A stretch of 64,000 nucleotides of DNA. Source: Nymphaea colorata. Its lineage: Eukaryota > Streptophyta > Magnoliopsida > Nymphaeales > Nymphaeaceae. The first letter of the stretch is position 1. Each line of letters starts with the position of its first letter. The stretch spans positions 4,741,205 to 4,805,204 of the forward strand of contig NC_045138.2 in NCBI RefSeq assembly GCF_008831285.2. The letters are read 5' to 3'. Of the stretch, positions 1 to 10,524 are shown piece after piece. A program made the position numbers and the translations under genes. A model generated the notes under the pieces. It ran no database searches, was not told the DNA's origin, and saw only the letters and a program-made list of their open reading frames with translations.

Positions 1-343
1 GACATCACCTTCGTACATGCAGCCTGATAGTGAACAGTCATTTACACAGTCGCCACTACCTACAACTCCTACAACTGATTTGAACACATGAATTTTTTCA
101 GAAATATCTAAATAGGAAAAAGTACAGAGGTCCAAAAGTCTGGAGATACTATGATGAGTTCGCCGAAGTATATGGCGAATCTCATGCAACTTGGCAAAAC
201 GCAGTCACATTAAACAACGTGCTTGAAGCTGAGACTGAACCACTCTCATGTACACCTGCATCTCAGACATCACCTTCGTACATGCAGCCTGATAGTGAAC
301 AGTCATTTACACAGTCGCCACTACCTACAACTCCTACAACTGA
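1..343. repeat. 78-bp direct duplication (1-78 and 266-343)
   Basis: Bases 1-78 are identical to 266-343, inside the Myb/SANT-like reading frame. After base 78 the sequence switches to a pyrimidine-rich stretch ending in CAG at 99-101, which looks like a splice acceptor in front of the exon at 102. The window therefore opens inside a local rearrangement in which part of the downstream exon has been copied upstream. Exact identity suggests it is recent, or an assembly artefact. Confidence 0.9.
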
Positions 344-650
344 GAATCCGACAACCAATACAAGTACACGTAGGTCAAAACGGAACAAGTCAACCAATGA
401 TGACATGTATTACAATTTGTTGAACGGTATAGCTAAAAATGTGGACTCCCTCACACATACTTCTAGAGGGTTTCAATATGTCAAATATTGTGAAATTTTA
501 CAAGAGATGGTGGACACAGGGCTACTAGATAGTCATACGAGACTGATGAGTCTAGACCTGTTAGGAGAGGGAACCAATTCCATGATCTTTCTCAACGTTC
601 CACCTGAAGACTGGCTGACATGGTTGTCGCGTAGACTTGGTGATTTGTAG
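102..650 (+). CDS. Myb/SANT-like DNA-binding protein of a Harbinger transposon (3' exon, partial)
   Basis: The frame is open from an AG splice-acceptor-like site at 101 to the TAG at 648-650. The first residues contain KYRGPKVWRYYDEFAEVYG, the typical C-terminal end of the plant Myb/SANT-like domain (Myb_DNA-bind_3 type), the partner ORF of PIF/Harbinger elements. A Ser/Thr/Pro-rich linker follows, then a helical C-terminal segment with a VKYCEILQEM and LNVPPEDWLTWL pattern. The N-terminal part of the domain must lie in an upstream exon beyond the window, and its neighbourhood is disturbed by the 78-bp duplication. In the family this protein helps the transposase bind the element ends. No internal stop is present, but completeness cannot be judged. 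Confidence 0.7.
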   Translation, partial: KYLNRKKYRGPKVWRYYDEFAEVYGESHATWQNAVTLNNVLEAETEPLSCTPASQTSPSYMQPDSEQSFTQSPLPTTPTTENPTTNTSTRRSKRNKSTNDDMYYNLLNGIAKNVDSLTHTSRGFQYVKYCEILQEMVDTGLLDSHTRLMSLDLLGEGTNSMIFLNVPPEDWLTWLSRRLGDL

Positions 651-772
651 GTAAGATTCCATGTCTGTTAGTTTAATTATTTGTATGTTTCATTTGGCAC
701 AATAACATTTGTTGTGTGTTTTTCTTTTTATTCCATGAACATCCATGTAGTGAGAAATTGTTGCAATGTATT

Positions 773-905
773 TGCAGTTTAGTCGAAATGATTGATTTCG
801 TTATTCAAGTACCTTACATGTATATGCAGTTTAGTCGAAATAATTGATTTTGTTATTCAAGTACCTTACATGTATATGCAGTTTAGTCGAAATGATTGAT
901 TTTGA
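773..905 (+). repeat. 52-bp tandem repeat over the transposase start (about 2.5 copies)
   Basis: The unit starting TGCAGTTTAGTCGAAAT recurs at 773, 825 and 877 with exact 52-bp spacing. The third, truncated copy carries the transposase start codon (892). The first copy also has an ATG (788), whose frame ends at a TGA at 845; the second has ATA instead. The duplication therefore multiplied the 5' leader and created a short upstream ORF. Confidence 0.9.
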
Positions 906-2290
906 CATGTTCGATGACGACGATGAACGAGTGCTTTTCATCATTCGAATGGTTTTTGTCTTCATTTTCTTTTGGTTGAAAGACCAACCATCATCTAGGA
1001 GGATTGTTCATCCATTTCGAGATGCTGGTACATCTTTTGTCCAACTAATGCTTCGCGGTCATCCTAAAAATTGTTTGGACTTACTCCGTATGGAAGGACA
1101 TACATATATGAGACTGTGTAACATTCTAAGGAATAGAAATTTGTTGGAGGATGCTCGTGACATTACTGTAGAAGAACAAGTAGCTATATTGCTTTTGACA
1201 ATTGGACATAATGAACGGAATCGTGCTGTTCAAAATACGTTTCAACATTCCGGACAAACAATAAGTAAATATGTCAGCCTAGTGCTACGAGCGATATGTA
1301 TACTGGGTAAGGATTACGTTCGTCGGCCCAATGATGAGATGATACCAGCACATATTCGACATTCTAAACGATTCTTTCCATATTTTGAGGTGATTTCATC
1401 ATCTTGAACTCAACATGACATATACAACATGACAAACTACAACATGACTAACTAGTTGTCTTGTCATATAGAATTGTTTAGGAGCAATCGATGGCACACA
1501 TATACCGGCTTGGGTCCCTTTTTCAGATCAAGCAAGGTTTCGTAATAGAAAAGGTTTCGTTTCTCAAAACGTCATGGCTGTAGTCGGCCTTGATACTAGA
1601 TTCCACTACGTTTTGGCTGGATGAGAAGGAAGTGCAACAGACTCAGGAGTATTGTACAATGCACTAGATCATGAAACAGACCCATTTGTTGTCCCAGAAG
1701 GTACGTAGTTCCACCAACCAGTTCAGTCTTTTATTAAGAAGCATGTATCAATGTATAAATACATTGTGTTCAATTGTAGGCAAATTTTACCAAACATTGT
1801 TGGTTTGCTTATACCTTATCGAGGACATCGTTATCATATGTCTGAGTTTAACACTCGGGGAGCACGTTCACCTAGAACAGAAGAAGAATTATTCAACCAT
1901 AGGCATTCATCACTCCGAAATACAGTAGAAAGAACTTTCGGCATGTTGAAAGGTCGTTTTCCAATATTGAAAATGCAAGTTCAGTATCCTTTCCAAAAAC
2001 AAGCTCAAATTGTTCTTGCTACATGTGTACTGCACAACTTCATAATTGAACACAATCCAAATGCCGAGCAATTTGATGATGAAGATGCACCTTCGATTGA
2101 TAATTTCGTCTTAAGCGAACCTGAAATTGCAAGCCAAACACATCAGCGAGGAAGCAACAATGCTTTGAGAGCAGCTATATCATCTCAAATGTTTACAGAT
2201 TATCAATTGAATAGTAAGTTTGTTTATAAATGTTGACTACTTCTTCAGTTTGATTGTCTGACATTTGTTTTCTTTTCAACAGGACAATGA
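892..2290 (+). pseudogene. PIF/Harbinger transposase (HARBI1-like nuclease), degenerate
   Basis: Exon 1 (892-1389) encodes the helical N-terminal region with ITVEEQVAILLLTIGHNERN and ends at a GT donor. Exon 2 (1472-1700) begins NCLGAIDGTHIPAW, which carries the first catalytic Asp, then QARFRNRKGF. Exon 3 (1780-2213) carries PYRGHRYHMSEF and RHSSLRNTVERTFG, with the catalytic Glu. Two lesions show: TGA at 1622-1624 replaces the Trp of the usual LAGWEGSA motif, and about 19 bases are missing at 1790, removing the family LVDAGY segment with the second catalytic Asp and shifting the frame. If the GTAAGT donor at 2214 joins 2283, the protein ends at the TGA at 2288-2290. Exon borders are inferred from GT/AG signals and family alignment from memory. 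Confidence 0.85.
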
Positions 2291-2619
2291 AGATGATGCT
2301 CCGCCAAAAGTACTATGTGGTTTTCGAAGGACGTGAGCGAGGCATATATGACAGCTGGGAGCGGTGCCAACCATTAGTCTATCGGTACAAGGGTGCCATC
2401 TTCAGATCGTTTGATTCATTACAAGTAGCAGAAAATCACATGCATAAGTATCTCCAGAACAAGTATGGTGTGCAAGTACGCAGGTCTCCACTCATTGAAG
2501 ATGTCATCGCAAAGCAAGTTATAGAAGACACGCAGTTTGAAGAACGAAAGTGCAGCCAGAAATGTTGGATTACTTGTTTTGTGATTACATGTTTTCTTTG
2601 TTGGATATGTACTCATTGA
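2287..2619 (+). CDS. Small protein with RNase H1 N-terminal (hybrid-binding-like) domain
   Basis: A 110-residue frame begins at ATG 2287, which overlaps the inferred transposase stop by ATGA. Residues 6-55 contain YYVVFEGRERGIYDSWERC, then YKGAIFRSFDS, matching the RNase H1 N-terminal / viroplasmin fold (PF01693 type) known to bind RNA-DNA hybrids or dsRNA. No RNase H catalytic domain follows; instead the protein has a charged middle part and a hydrophobic, Cys-rich C-terminus (CWITCFVITCFLCW) that might be a membrane segment or simply read-through. It lies inside the transposon, between transposase and right end. It may be an element-encoded accessory protein or a captured host fragment; neither can be settled here. 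Confidence 0.6.
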   Translation: MKMMLRQKYYVVFEGRERGIYDSWERCQPLVYRYKGAIFRSFDSLQVAENHMHKYLQNKYGVQVRRSPLIEDVIAKQVIEDTQFEERKCSQKCWITCFVITCFLCWICTH

Positions 2620-3149
2620 ACTTTGTTTTTTCTTCTTAGTAGAAAGTACACCCTTTTGTGGATTCGTACTCATGTTACTTTTGTGGACAATTTTTGTTTA
2701 ATGTTTTTGGGAACAAATATATAACTTTTGCAGTTGTAGATTAAGTTAAGAAGGTGTTTTCTGTTGTAATGTGTTGCTAGATATTTCTTTTTGCTTTTTG
2801 TTATATATATCGTGTGAATAGTCGTGTCTTTTAATGAACTGGCTGTATGGTGATTTGTTTTGGGATGATTGATGAAGAAATATATGGGTTCTGCAGTCCA
2901 TTTTTTGTTTATTGGTTTTGGCTTGGTGGTGGTTCCATGAGATGATGATCTTTCTCGTTTGGTGGTGTGCTTGGGTAATCTGTACATATAAGAATCGGTG
3001 ATGAGGTGATGATCTTTCTCGTTAGATGTTTCGGCTTCGAAACACAAGCTTTTGTGGCATTTATTTGAGTGGTGATCTTTTGTTGTTTTGTAAGTTAGCA
3101 TTCCTACTCCTTTCAAAGTGCAATTGGGGAGGAAAAAAAAAACAACATT

Positions 3150-3372
3150 TTCCAGGTTAAATTTTCCCTGTGCATCAAACAGGGTTAAATTTACCACGTT
3201 AAATTCTTCATGTTCATCAAACTGGGTTAAATTTACCACGTTAAATTTCACCCGACAATCAAACAGGGCCTCGTTTTAGAAGAGGGTAAAATTTCATCCA
3301 CTAAATTTTTCTAGAAAAATTTACCTTGGTAAACTTACCGCATTAAATTTCACCCGCCCATCAAACGGGCCC
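3150..3372. repeat. Subterminal repeats and right terminal repeat of the Harbinger element
   Basis: Four versions of a motif of the form TTAAATTT-CACCCG-CATCAAAC-GGG are stacked in the same direction, around 3155-3183, 3199-3226, 3239-3270 and 3341-3372. The outermost ends with CCCATCAAACGGGCCC and abuts TAA. The inner copies resemble it but are decayed. Such arrays are typical binding sites near the ends of Harbinger transposons. A related segment, CTCGTTTTRGAAGAGGGTAA, also occurs at 3271 and again outside the element at 3475. Confidence 0.6.
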
Positions 3373-3375
3373 TAA

Positions 3376-4533
3376 ATTCCGAACCTTTACTGGCAATACC
3401 AAACTATCAGCTAAATTAACTCCATAACTTTTACTGAGGGTTTGCCACATTAGTAAATAACTGATCTTTACTGACTCGTTTTGGAAGAGGGTAAGATCGG
3501 CATTAGTTCAATTATTTTGGGTTGCTACTGTTAGGGACTGCAAAAGATGGATTCATGACAATTTAGTTGACACATATACTGCTTTACACTGAGAATCGGG
3601 TTAAACGAAAAAAGGTAGAGGCTTAGCCTCTTCAAGGTCTTTGCATAAACTAAAGCAAAATGTACAATTGTGAAATGTCTCGCATCGATAGACCATGGGT
3701 ATTTGTATAAACTAAGCAAAAAAGATGCAGTTGTGAAATGTATTTATTCTATAGTATCCATCAGTAAAAAAGACAAAGTGACTAGAACATCATTTTCTTT
3801 ACAATAGACCAAGGGTATTCGTACGAACTAAAGTTAAAAAGGCAGTTCCGGCGGGAATTTAATCTTTAATGTATCTGATTTTATTACGTAAAAACAACTC
3901 GGATATATGACTTTGAATCCAAATTTATTTCGACCTTGGGTGGATTTTAGAGTCAAATTTAGACTCGGTTGTGAAGTACAAATTGAACCCACTAGCCAGA
4001 TCCAAACCTTGTAATAATCTAAAGATTGACATAAAGTCATGCATTTGTGTGTGTGTGTGCGCTAAAGACAGTGGTGTAGATGACTTTGCAAATTGATCAA
4101 ATCAATTTATGAATGATAGGCTAAAGAACTAAAGATAAGGATCAAATTGCCGACCATTACAATGATTTCATGCACCGGCCCTTGGCTTCCACGCACTTCT
4201 TTGGATTTCAGGCACCACTCTTCCTCTCATCTGCAGTAGAAAAATTCAGATTATCATTCTAGTAATCACCCCAAATTTTTCAAAAATCTATATCTATCAA
4301 TTTACAAGCATTTTATCATAAATTTACAACAAATTTCAAGTATTTTTCATCCTCAAACACTTCAATTTCTCCCAATTCAAATTAGTTTCTTCTTTTATTT
4401 GATTATCAACTATATTTGAGACTTATTTGGCTCGGATTTCGGACTTTGCATGACAAACCTCAACCTCAATTTATGCTTATTTTACAATTTAATGTTGGAT
4501 CCAGTCCAAAAACTTATACAAAAACCAAGACAA
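3376..4533. other. Intergenic, no gene seen
   Basis: AT-rich DNA without a convincing coding frame on either strand. A short GT run lies near 4048-4060. No RNA gene or transposon end was recognised. Confidence 0.6.
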
Positions 4534-4735
4534 ATCCTTAAATCTAAATCCGGATCCAAATCCTAGCTCCATTTCCAAAACAGAACACTAGATCAAAATC
4601 AAGATCTAAATCGCTGTTCCAAATCCAAAACAGATCAATAGACCCACATTCAGAACCGAATTCCAGCTCTACATTCAAAACAGATCCTTAGATCAATATC
4701 CAGATCCAAATACAAATTCTAGCTCTAGATCCCAA
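4534..4735. repeat. Degenerate 50-bp minisatellite, four units
   Basis: Three successive units end in CAAAACAG at 4583, 4633 and 4683, exactly 50 bp apart, and a fourth decayed unit follows to about 4735. Each unit mixes GATCCAAAT-like and TAGATCMA-like words. Divergence between units indicates an old array. Confidence 0.75.
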
Positions 4736-4739
4736 TTAC

Positions 4740-5929
4740 AAGGCCAGGCTAGGTGTGAAAGATCTTTCTAACAATAGCAACAGAGCAAGATCAAGTGACA
4801 CTAGCCAACAGAGCAAGGCTAGCTATTTGCTTTCATGTTGGCTTTCTTGATTTCATAAACAGAAGGCTGCAGTTGAGGGTTTAAAACGAGTGATGCAGGA
4901 AGAAAAATCCAACAATAACAAAAAAAATCGTTCTTCCATTAGAAAAACAAACATTATAGGCTAAGTGCATTCATGCAAGGGTATATAAGCTAAATAGAAT
5001 GAATGGTATTAAAATGAAGACAAAGTCAATTTTTTTCTTTTCATTTTTGTCATACCATTGTCCACTTGCGTGTGGTTCAGCCTACCATCTTTGGATGCCT
5101 CGTATTTTCTTTTCTTCTTAAAATCCCAATCAAAGAAATAAGAACAAATTGATAGTGGTCCCTTTCTTTTTTTTCAGACGATCATTCATTATTTTTACTG
5201 ATATTGGAGGTTAGCTTGATGATTCTCTATATACATCTCCTTTTAGCTTTGTTCCTGTCTTGGCACAGTACTCATTCTTTAGCTGCCTCAACTGTTGGCT
5301 TCCCACAATCTCCACGGACGCATCTTTATGGATGACAGAGTTTCCATTCTTTTTCCTTATTAGTTTCCTAGACTCTTCTCTCATCTGCACTAGATTCCAA
5401 GCACAGATTTTACTTTTTTGTTCGTATTTGTAAATGTTTCTGTAACTGACATGAATTTCCAATCAGCCAAAGAGACAGTTCTGTGTCAGTAATGATAAAC
5501 TAGCACTACGAGCTATTTATTTTTCTCTCCTAACTTGTCAAACGACAAAGCACTGGAACACCAGGGAAAGATCTTTCAATTTGGAGCAGCTAGGAAAAAA
5601 AAAAAAAAAGCCTAGGGAGAGAGACCAGACCTCTGAAATATGTGTTAACAAATATTTACGTAAAACTCCTAATGCGTTTACAAACAATAATTTAATATAA
5701 ATTGAGCTTTAGTTCAAGTTATTTTTTGTAAAAGAATCGGTATTTCCTGCTATCCAAATTTTGGTGTTACAAGAACTGCTCATTTTTGGATTACTAAAAC
5801 ATATTACTAAAGTAAAAAAAAAAAAAGTAATTTAATATATTTTTCTCACCAAATCATGATTCTTAGGACCATATCTATAAAGTCAAATTGCAGAAAAATG
5901 CTTTAATAATTAGTTTTAATGGGTCTAAG
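4740..5929. other. Intergenic, no gene seen
   Basis: No recognisable gene. An 83-codon minus-strand frame at 5211-5462 (rich in Lys and Glu) has no motif I recognise and is not called. Poly-A/T tracts occur near 5594 and 5814. Confidence 0.5.
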
Positions 5930-6215
5930 TCTTATCCCTTACCCAAATGGTATGGTTTTTACCAACTTATCTCCAAGTTTTCCTCTTCGATACTCTTGAG
6001 CCCTAGTTCCCCTTCAAGAATGGGCTTACAAATCCTGGCCCAAGAAACATAGTGCACACGTCTAACATCTGAGGATTCACCCTAGAGGAACGCAGCCATA
6101 GTGGAGTTCAATTGGTTGACAACAGCAGAATGAATGTAAAAAACACAACTCCTAAACTGTATAACATGGCTCAAAACCTGCTTTATAAGACTCAATCTTC
6201 CAGCGAAAGTGTCTT
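5930..6215 (-). pseudogene. LINE/L1 reverse-transcriptase C-terminal relic
   Basis: Read on the minus strand, this stretch gives FAGRLSLIKQVLSH, then FYIHSAVVNQ, AAFL, and RRVHYVSWARICKP with GELGLKSIEEENL. This matches the conserved region after the RT fingers/palm in plant L1 elements (GR-LIKSVL ... KKVHYVSWDKICLPK-EGGLGIKSL). A stop replaces the Trp of the usual FLWG motif, and both flanks decay quickly. Only about 95 residues are visible, so this is a 5'-truncated or eroded fragment. A CT microsatellite lies directly next to it. Confidence 0.7.
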
Positions 6216-6223
6216 TTCTTTTA

Positions 6224-6226
<3 letters not shown>

Positions 6227-6263
<37 letters not shown>
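6227..6263. repeat. CT microsatellite
   Basis: Uninterrupted CT dinucleotide run immediately beside the L1 relic. Confidence 0.95.
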
Positions 6264-8314
6264 GTTTTTAAACTTATATTTTTCTTGAACCAAAATCTTT
6301 AGATTTCAAGAAGGCCAAGATCAATGTGCAACACCCATGATACTTATCATTGGGACCATACTTAGATGGCCTACAACCTCAAAACTTGTCAAAAACTTTT
6401 TTTTTTTTTCAGATTTATGTTGTTAGGAATGGCATACTTTCTTTTCAACTATATAAAATTCTTTAACTTCTCATTTAACATGCATATTCACTATGTACTT
6501 ATAGGATTCACGAACGTCACAACTACTTCTCTAAAAACCCAAGCAAAACACTAAATAACGTGGTAACTGAATTAGGGGCGGGGCAAAATCTTGAGATTAA
6601 CTTGAGTTTCAAAAGAAGACACTAGCTATTAACTTTCGTTACTTGAGAAACGATCATTTCATTAAAGTGTTTTGATAAAATTTTAAGATCTTCTTTCAAA
6701 ATTTGACTCCGTTTTTCCTTTTTAAATGCTTATTCCAAATCAAAATGATTCTTAATTAAGATCACTTCTTCTAAAATATCTTTCCAACCAGTTGATCAAA
6801 AAAGATTATAGAACTCTTTTTCCCAAGGACTTAGATAACACTTGCTTATTTTTAAGGATTGGCTGTTTCATCATTTACTCGATTTATAAAACGTTAAATT
6901 TCTAAAAGACTTTAAACTTCTTAGCATGCACCGCAGCATATTTAAGTTGGGGATAACGCTTAATTGAACTTGAAAATACACTAAGAATGAACATAGCCTT
7001 TGACCTTGCTACCCCCGGTCCCTACAAGAATGATAACATATACTAAGTTACAGACAGCCTATTTGTAATTAGTCACCGTTTCTTTCTCTCACGCATGCAG
7101 AGAGTTGCATTAGACAATGAACCTTCTTTAGTGCAAAACTAGCATTCGTTAGAGAAGCTTACAGAAGCCAACTTTTAACATCACAGCACCTTCCCTCCTT
7201 TTATTATCACGAAAAGAAAGTTGATTCAATGGGTCTGCACCCTCCACTATTCATCAGAGAAATATGGTACTCGTGAAACACTTTATATAAACTATAAGGA
7301 TTTACATATATGTGCTTTCTGCTTTCAAGCTCGGCTGCTGTATCATAACATCTATTTTTAGGTCCAAGTGCCCAAGTTTAAGAGAGAACTTGGATCTTAC
7401 TTAACTGAGAGTGAGTTTACACAAGATAGTAGTCAGAATGCAAACGGGTTGGAGTTGCAGCCAAAGTTTGGCAATATGTCCCTGTATCAACATGGAATTA
7501 GCAGGGCTTTTATTTTTATAGATACTTATTCGCTTTCAAGTCAACTAGGACTCTGCTCACAATTAAGCAAAATGCTTGGTTAGTTAATCCTTGTGATTAT
7601 GCATATTTTTCCACATGAACGTCCTTTACTGCAACAAAAATAAAAAAAGGCTTGACATCAACAACAAAAAGTTAACAGTAAAGTAAGATTGCTGCTATGT
7701 ATTATCTACCATAAGCACCTTTTCGACCATGAGTTGCTTGTTTTGAATCTTTTGTTAGTGATGGACAAAAATCTAGTACAAAAATCAAGGTTTCAGATAA
7801 ACCAGGTTCAGTGTAGGTTCAAAAACATTGTTTTTTTATTTCACGCTTTTGATACCAACAAAGTAAAACAAAGAACACAAGAAAAAAGTCCTGCTTCTTT
7901 GGAAATGAGGGGCCAGGAAATGCTTGGAGTTGAAAAGAAAAGAGAACAGAAAAAAAATTATAACTTCCCAGTCACCCATCAGCTGCTGAGCTGGAAGAGG
8001 CCAACCCACATGGTGGGTCAAGCCAATTATCTTAAAAAAACAAAGAAACGCACATAATACCCAAAGACCGACCAAGCCAGTCAAGTGGGCATGAATCATG
8101 GTCCAAAAAAATAGATGACCGACTTGTTGGTGACTATGTCAACTAGGTTGGCTTGTTACTAAGTTGGTAAAAAGGATTCAACTAACCATATATTTAGCAT
8201 TTCATTTAGCATTCTTAAGAAGTTTTTCTATAAATATTGCATATCTAACACCAACTTGGGCCACTTGCAAGATAATTGATAACAAATTATTCAACCTACC
8301 GCAAGTGCAGTACG
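6264..8314. other. Intergenic 3' of the PPR gene
   Basis: No gene is supported. Frames at 7368-7583 and 7689-8057 (plus) and 7836-8099 (minus) are short, lack known motifs and overlap one another. The last few hundred bases before 8315 would contain the 3' UTR of the minus-strand PPR gene. Confidence 0.5.
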
Positions 8315-10211
8315 TTACTCCACACTTAGATCACCCAAGATTGCATAATCCACTGAAAGATAGTCCATCTCCTGTATATCCCACCATAACAACCTCAAGG
8401 TGTTGTATACAGCCTCCCCCCCTGGATGCACCATGTTATCTTCCCTAAAGACAGCTAACTTGTTCCTCATAATGATCCAACTGCAGCCAACCGCTTCTTT
8501 CAAACATCTCACCTTCATCATTCTTCTCAAACGAACCACACTTTCCCAGTGGCATTTCATTGCATATACTTGAGCCAATACAACATAGGGCAAAGATTCC
8601 CGCGGCTCCAATGCAACCAAACTTTCTGCAACCTGTTGTGTGATTCCTATATCAGCATGTAGTCTGCAAGCTCGGAGAAGTAGCCCCCATATTAGAGCAC
8701 TTGGCTCATATGGCATAGATTTGATAACTTCCATGGCCTGCTTTAGCCTTCCTGCTCTACTTAACATGTCCACCATGCAAGTGTAATGTTCAATATCTGG
8801 CATAACACCATGCTCCACCTCCATGCATGAAAACAGTTGGCTTCCTTCATTAACTAGACCACCATTACTACAAGCCAAAAGAACAGCAAAGAAGGTGATT
8901 TTGTCAGGTAGTACGTTTTTTGAACACATTTCCTTCAGTAGCTGCAAAGCCATGCTTGCTTCACCATTTCGAGAACATCCCATAATCATGGTGTTCCATG
9001 AGACCAAGTCCCTAGAATGCATATTAGCAAAAACTTTCATAGCACAATCAATGTTTCCTGTCTTGGCATACATGTCCATTAAAGAGTTGGAGACTACAAA
9101 ATCTGCTTCAAAGCCAACTTTCAGTGCCAAAGAGTGCAACTGCCTACCTTGCTCAATGGAGACGATACATGCAGCACAACCCAAAACACTACCAAAAGTA
9201 AATTCTGTTGGCTTGTTATTCTCCCTCATGGCATATGTAAAAAATGACAATGCATCCTCTACAAAGCCAAGCCTTGCAACACTTGAAATGATGGAATTAA
9301 AAATAGCTATATCTCTTTGAGGCATTTCCTCAAATAATTGAATAGAATCCTCCAATCTATTGAATTTGGCAAACATGTCAATAATCGAGCTACATACAAC
9401 AGAATTGGAGAGAAAACCTGTCTTTATGCAGACCCCAAAAATCTCATTTCCCGCTATTGTATCTAGTAAATTTGCACATGCAACAACCATGGTAGAAATA
9501 GTAAATTGGTCATGAATGAACCCAATGGCTCTCATCCTCTGATAAAGGGTCAACGCTTGCTCAGGTTTTCCTGATCTAACACAGGCATACATAATGGCAT
9601 TCCAGGACACTACATCCCATTTTTCCATACCATAAAACAAATGAAATGCATAGCTGACATTACTAAACCTACCATACATACAAATAAGGGCATTGTTAAG
9701 TATAAGATTATCGTGGAGACAGTTCCTCAAAATGTTAGCATGAACCTGCTTACCATGCCAGATATTTGAAACCCCCACTGAAATGATGATTGAGAATGTG
9801 AACCCTGTTGGTCTAATTCTTCTTTCCCACATCTCCGTAATCAATGTTAAGGCAGCTCCATGTTCTCCCTGCATAAAAAACCCAGAAAGTAACGAATTCC
9901 AGCTGACAACATCCTGTTGAGGCATTTCACCAAACACTTTCTGGGCACTCTCAACTTCACCATTTCGAACCAACCCACCTAACAAAATGTTCCAAGAAAA
10001 TATATTCCATTTAGGTGTGTCATTAATTGCTTTGAATCCATCATCAGACTCACCAAGACTGTAGTACAAAGACGAAATCTGATTGCCAAAAAAGGTTGCA
10101 GTACTGAGACCCAACCTAATCAACCTTGAGTGAACTGATTGTGCAAAAGCTAGACAATTACTGGAGATAGATTGGTTGAGGAGACTGACACAATTTTGAA
10201 TAATGTCTTCC
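8315..10211 (-). CDS. PLS-type pentatricopeptide repeat protein, At1g43980-like
   Basis: The minus-strand frame is open from about 10270 to the stop at 8315. It encodes about 630 residues of tandem PPR motifs of the P-L-S series with repeated hallmarks such as DVVSWNSLLSG, DVVSWNAIMYA, NSLMDMYAKTG and DLVSWNTMIMG. E and E+ type C-terminal motifs follow (HYTCMVDMLSRAGRL, LLLRACRLH), and there is no DYW domain. Such proteins bind organellar RNA in mitochondria or chloroplasts, often as C-to-U editing factors. From memory the closest relative is Arabidopsis At1g43980. The conserved N-terminal segment (DIIQNCVSLLNQ...AFAQSVHSRLI) precedes the first in-frame ATG by far, and no in-frame ATG lies above it. 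Either the ATG at 10271 (or 10250) is joined by a one-base change in the A5 run at 10228-10232, or the AG acceptor at 10212-10213 follows an intron. The end at 10211 is that acceptor. Confidence 0.85.
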
Positions 10212-10524
10212 CTGTCAATAGGAAAGCAAAAACCATGAGTGATTTGACATGAAGGACAGAAGGGTAGTCATAAAACTTAAAGTTGGCAGGTAGAATAGAT
10301 TATCGAGGATCAGAAATAACTATGCACAACGGAGGATTTAATATGCATAAATAAATCTACCAGAAGTATATAACCATCTGTGACAATGTAGACATATACA
10401 AACCACGCATATAACATGTATTGGATATAATTTCGTAAAATGCAACAGATATAACCTATAGCAAACAAATAATTCACCACATGAATAAAACGTGTAACAA
10501 GCAATAAATATGTCACCTGTAGTG

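Larger units (their letters stand above)
1..3372 (+). mobile_element. PIF/Harbinger-like DNA transposon, right-hand part
   Basis: Three plus-strand coding units of Harbinger type lie in one orientation: a Myb/SANT-like protein, a DDE transposase and a small RNase H1-like ORF. The right end is a candidate terminal inverted repeat ending in GGGCCC at 3372, followed by TAA at 3373-3375, the target trinucleotide usual for this superfamily. The left end lies outside the window, so target duplication cannot be checked. The transposase is broken, so this copy is not autonomous. The superfamily call rests on the transposase motifs; the exact boundary is inference. Confidence 0.75.

Noticed and set aside
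8823-9320. 165-codon plus-strand frame
   Set aside because: Antisense shadow of the minus-strand PPR gene, which has clear repeat motifs.
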